Positions 61,070 to 64,000 of a DNA stretch of 64,000 bases are shown piece after piece (within the stretch, counting starts at the first letter, position 1; every line of letters begins with the position of its first letter). Source of the DNA: Plazaster borealis (Eukaryota; Echinodermata; Asteroidea; Forcipulatida; Labidiasteridae); assembly GCA_021014325.1 (NCBI GenBank), contig CM037461.1, positions 2,629,501 through 2,693,500 of the forward strand, written 5' to 3'. The translations under genes and the position numbers were made by a program. The notes under the pieces were generated by a model, which saw only the letters and a program-made list of their open reading frames with translations, was not told where the DNA came from and made no database searches.

Positions 61070-61390
61070 TGCTAAATGCAACAATATGCACCAAAAGTGA
61101 AAGTTGTTGTAATCTGTTGCATTTGGCAGTCAACTCAGATGTCATTCTTTGACTGAATTTGTTGCATTTAGCAGTCAAGTGACTTCATATTGGTGTTGCA
61201 TTTTGTTGTAGTCACCACTACACTTATGTGCATACTGTTGCATTTAGCAGGGCAAACCTCCTTGCTCAGTCCTAACACAAACAACATGCCTTCACAATGC
61301 AACAAAATCCCTTGTTGCATTTTGTTGCATTTGGCATGGTTCTCATTTCAACTGTGTTGCATTCTGTTGTATTTGGCAGGGTATGTGGAG
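61070..61390. repeat. Degenerate GTTGCATTTNGCAG repeats
   Basis: About eight spaced occurrences of TGTTGCATTTAGCAG or TTTGGCAG variants in both orientations; weakly ordered. Confidence 0.55.
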
Positions 61391-61414
61391 GGACCCTGAT
61401 GGGGGTTAGGGCTA

Positions 61415-61770
61415 CTAGGGTGTGTACAACATTGGTAAGGTTGAAAATATAAATGTTCACAGATTATGCACATAACTTACATGGTATAAAATGGTCATGG
61501 TGGAAAACTTCCCTTGGAATAGTTTTGCTTGAAATGTTATAGTTTTTAGGAAATGAGTAAAACAATTAGTCTTTATCACTGCTGTGATAAAATCCGATGA
61601 CTTTGAAAACAGTGAAAATATACGATAGGGTTTTTCACTGTTTTCTCATGACTCCAAAGACCGATTTAGCTTAAACTTTCACAGGTTTGTTATTTTATGT
61701 AGGCCTATATGTTGGGTCACATCAAGTGTGGATACTGGTCTTTGACAATTACCAATGTTGTACATTTGCT
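61415..61770. mobile_element. MITE, subfamily C, full copy
   Basis: GGTGTGTACAACATTGGTAA at left, TTACCAATGTTGTACATTTG at right; body GGTCATGGTGGAAAACTTCC. Confidence 0.75.
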
Positions 61771-61935
61771 TTAAAGGCAGGGTGTACTTTTGGTAATTGT
61801 CAAAGACCAGTATCCTCACTTGGTGAATCCCAACATATGCATAAAATTAAAAAACCTGTGAAAATTTGGGCTTAAAGGCAGGGTATCATTTTGGTAATTG
61901 TCAAAGATGTATCCTCACTTGGTGTATCCCAACAT

Positions 61936-62591
61936 ATCGTCACCGTTTTCACGAAGAGGCAATTTCTGAAAAAATCATGCATTTTGGCAAATCAATGTTT
62001 TTACATATTTTGAATGTTACTATTGACATCAACATTTTCCCCAAGTTTCAAGTGATAAAATGTTATCCTTTTCTAATTCGCTAATTAGCTCAAGGAACAT
62101 TTTCCCAAACTATCGGTTTTGCGTTTTCACGAACAGCCACATTTAGATTTGCCAATTGTTATATTGAAGTACATAGCGCTGGCATGGTGCGAACAAAGGC
62201 TACTCTGCGTTTTCAGCTTTCATGAAGGGACAATTTGTATGACCTATATAAATTTTAGTTTTCACGAACAGACACTCGTCGTTTACGCATTGGTTTGTAC
62301 ACAACCCGCTCACGTACGCGCTGCACACAGACCTCGTTTTGAAGTTTTCACAAAGGGAAACTTGTGTTTATCTCTCTTAATTTTATAATTAAAATTTTAT
62401 AATTAAAATAGCAACAGACTTGCATGATTTAAGATCTCCACTTTTATGCTTGGAAAAATGTCAGCGTTTCAATAAAAAACAGTGTCCGAAACAGTGATTT
62501 CAAAAATAGCTTAACTTCAAAAGTGGATTTCTCCAAACATGAAAGTTTTGTGGAATGGCCTAAATTGCCTCTTCGTGAAAACAGTGACGAT
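61936..62591. mobile_element. 656-bp MITE nested in an older TTAA-MITE
   Basis: ATCGTCACCGTTTTCACGAA GAGGCAATTT at left; AAATTGCCTCTTCGTGAAAA CAGTGACGAT at right. Several internal copies of TTTTCACGAA. Host sequence continues at 62592 to about 63140. Confidence 0.85.
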
Positions 62592-63144
62592 ATGCAAATA
62601 TAAAATAACAAACCGGTGCATATTTGGGCTCAATCAATCATCAAAGTTACTGCTTGCAAGAAAATAATGAAAGAACCAAAACCATCCATGTTACATAGAA
62701 GTGTGTGCTCTTAGATGTCTGAGAAAGGCTTACTTCCTGATGCCTTTCTCAGATTCAAATATTTGGGTGAAAAATGTCCTCTTTCTCTAAAACTACATTA
62801 CTTCAAAGAGGTCGATTCTAACAACATTATAAGTTATCACACAAGCGCGAGTGGTATACGGTTTCCGTATTGCACGAGCGCGCGTGTGATAACGTATTTA
62901 TCTTCAAGCAAACTTGATGCGCAGTTAGAACACACAATACGCAGGGTGTGATATGGGCCGTGCAATATAAGTTTATATATCACACTCCTTGTTGCTATGG
63001 ATCGACCAACCAGAATCGAATATTCAGGCCTGCGCGAAGATAATTTATAATATCAACAACTCTCCAGTGCTCTTTACCAAGTAAGGTTTTATGTTCATTC
63101 ATTTTGGAGTTATGTACTAATTACCTAAGGTGTCCCTTTAAAGG

Positions 63145-63715
63145 CATACCTATGGTAATTACTCCAAAATTTAATTACCATAAGAAAAATTACTTGGTTA
63201 AAACTCTGCATGTTGCCATCGCTCACTTAATATTGAGTGTCAGTTTTTAATTAAAAAGTCGGCACTCCGCCAATTTTTAATTTTTTTTTTCTAAAAAATT
63301 CCAAGTTCCACATTTATACCTAGCCAAATAGCATGCTAATTGTCTTGTTACCATTTGGGTTTTTTTAATCCATCAATGACCAGCTCTCCCGGAATGCCCA
63401 TAGGAATTGTACAGCAATTACTCAGCATTGGTACTAATAAGATAAAGTGGTATACTTTACAAAGAGTGTGGGCTCATCTTAAAATTAAATTTGCTTGAAT
63501 TGATTTTATTTAGTCAATGTATAATGCTTTGGGCGACTTAAAAGTGATTTGGATTTCAACAAAAATGTACTACACGCTAAAATCTAACTGTTACTCAATA
63601 AGTCAATGATGGTGTCCGAGTGTGGATTTTTTTTTGATGGTGTCACGCAGGGTTTTAAGAAGCACTGCAGCTGTTGATAATGTATACAATTTTGAGAAAC
63701 GATTCCCTTCTATTT
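63145..63715. other. Intron or upstream sequence, nothing recognised
   Basis: A+T-rich; no exon or clear repeat family seen. Confidence 0.35.
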
Positions 63716-63737
63716 AATAGATGTTAAATTTGCATCG

Positions 63738-63988
63738 AGGATTTTACCCGTACACCCATGTGTGTAACGCACTGTATACTCAGTACTTACCCGAGTCCTC
63801 TGAAAAAAATCACAGTTCCTCTAGCTACTGGGCAATCTCGGTGGTCTAGTTGGTAAGACATCTGCTCTGGAATGGCAAAGGTCGTGGGTTCGAATCCCAC
63901 CCGAGTAATATGCCTGTGATTTTTTTTCTGAGGACTCGGGAAAGTACTGAGTATACAGTGCTTTACACACATCGGTGTACGGGTAAAA
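63738..63988 (+). mobile_element. Fold-back Ala-like SINE (tail-head-tail)
   Basis: An inverted tail (CACTGTATACTCAGTACTTA, 63769-63788) precedes the tRNA-like head (GGTGGTCTAGTTGGTAAGAC, box B GTGGGTTCGAATCCC), which is followed by the normal tail (AAGTACTGAGTATACAGTGC, 63942-63961). The whole can fold into a long hairpin. Confidence 0.75.
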
Positions 63989-64000
63989 CCAAAATATAAG

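Noticed and set aside
62119..62388. Open frame of 89 codons
   Set aside because: Lies within the 656-bp MITE; repeated FSFHE phrases come from the TTTTCACGAA motif.

Overview
This window is animal (metazoan) nuclear DNA: multi-exon genes with GT-AG introns, very dense short interspersed repeats and many minisatellites. The protein matches are of deuterostome type. The repeat set (tRNA-derived SINEs, TTAA-flanked MITEs, fold-back MITEs beginning GGCCCAATTTCATAGAGCTG) suggests an echinoderm, possibly a sea star; that assignment is inference and I could not search for it.

Two genes lie tail to tail. From 744 to 15272 (+) is the 3' part of the transcription elongation factor gene SUPT5H (SPT5): 14 exons whose phases all agree (1881 nt, 626 codons plus stop). 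They run from the second KOW domain through KOW3-5, the two C-terminal repeat regions and the last KOW domains; the 5' exons lie left of the window. From 60654 down to 24550 (-) are the last 22 exons of a THSD7A/THSD7B-type gene, a large type I membrane protein made of thrombospondin type-1 (TSP1) repeats. Every junction keeps phase and the total is 4008 nt (1335 codons plus stop). About 19 TSP1-like units are followed by EGF-like cysteine clusters, one transmembrane helix and a short cytoplasmic tail. Its 5' exons lie right of the window. The 9.3 kb between the two stop codons (15273-24549) shows only repeats.

Introns and spacer are filled with at least three tRNA-derived SINE families (Leu-like, Ala-like, Gly-like), several MITE families (often nested two or three deep), degraded LINE 3' ends, a Penelope-like GIY-YIG fragment, and tandem arrays with units of about 22, 33, 38, 54, 60, 75, 92, 118, 154 and 200 bp.

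The most unusual signal is that repeat expansion has captured exon edges together with their splice sites at four separate places. (1) About 31 copies of a 75-bp unit (40960-43490) derive from the last 60 nt of a TSP1 exon plus its donor. The unit is a multiple of three, is open in the exon's frame for about 22 copies, and carries a consensus donor in every copy, so splicing from any of those copies to the next exon would keep frame. (2) The 3' end and donor of SUPT5H exon 12 is present four times (12437-13080). (3) The 3' end and donor of SUPT5H exon 6 is repeated exactly (46 bp) on the far side of a Penelope-like fragment. (4) The acceptor edge of a THSD7 exon is repeated four times with a tRNA-like SINE (31609-32517).
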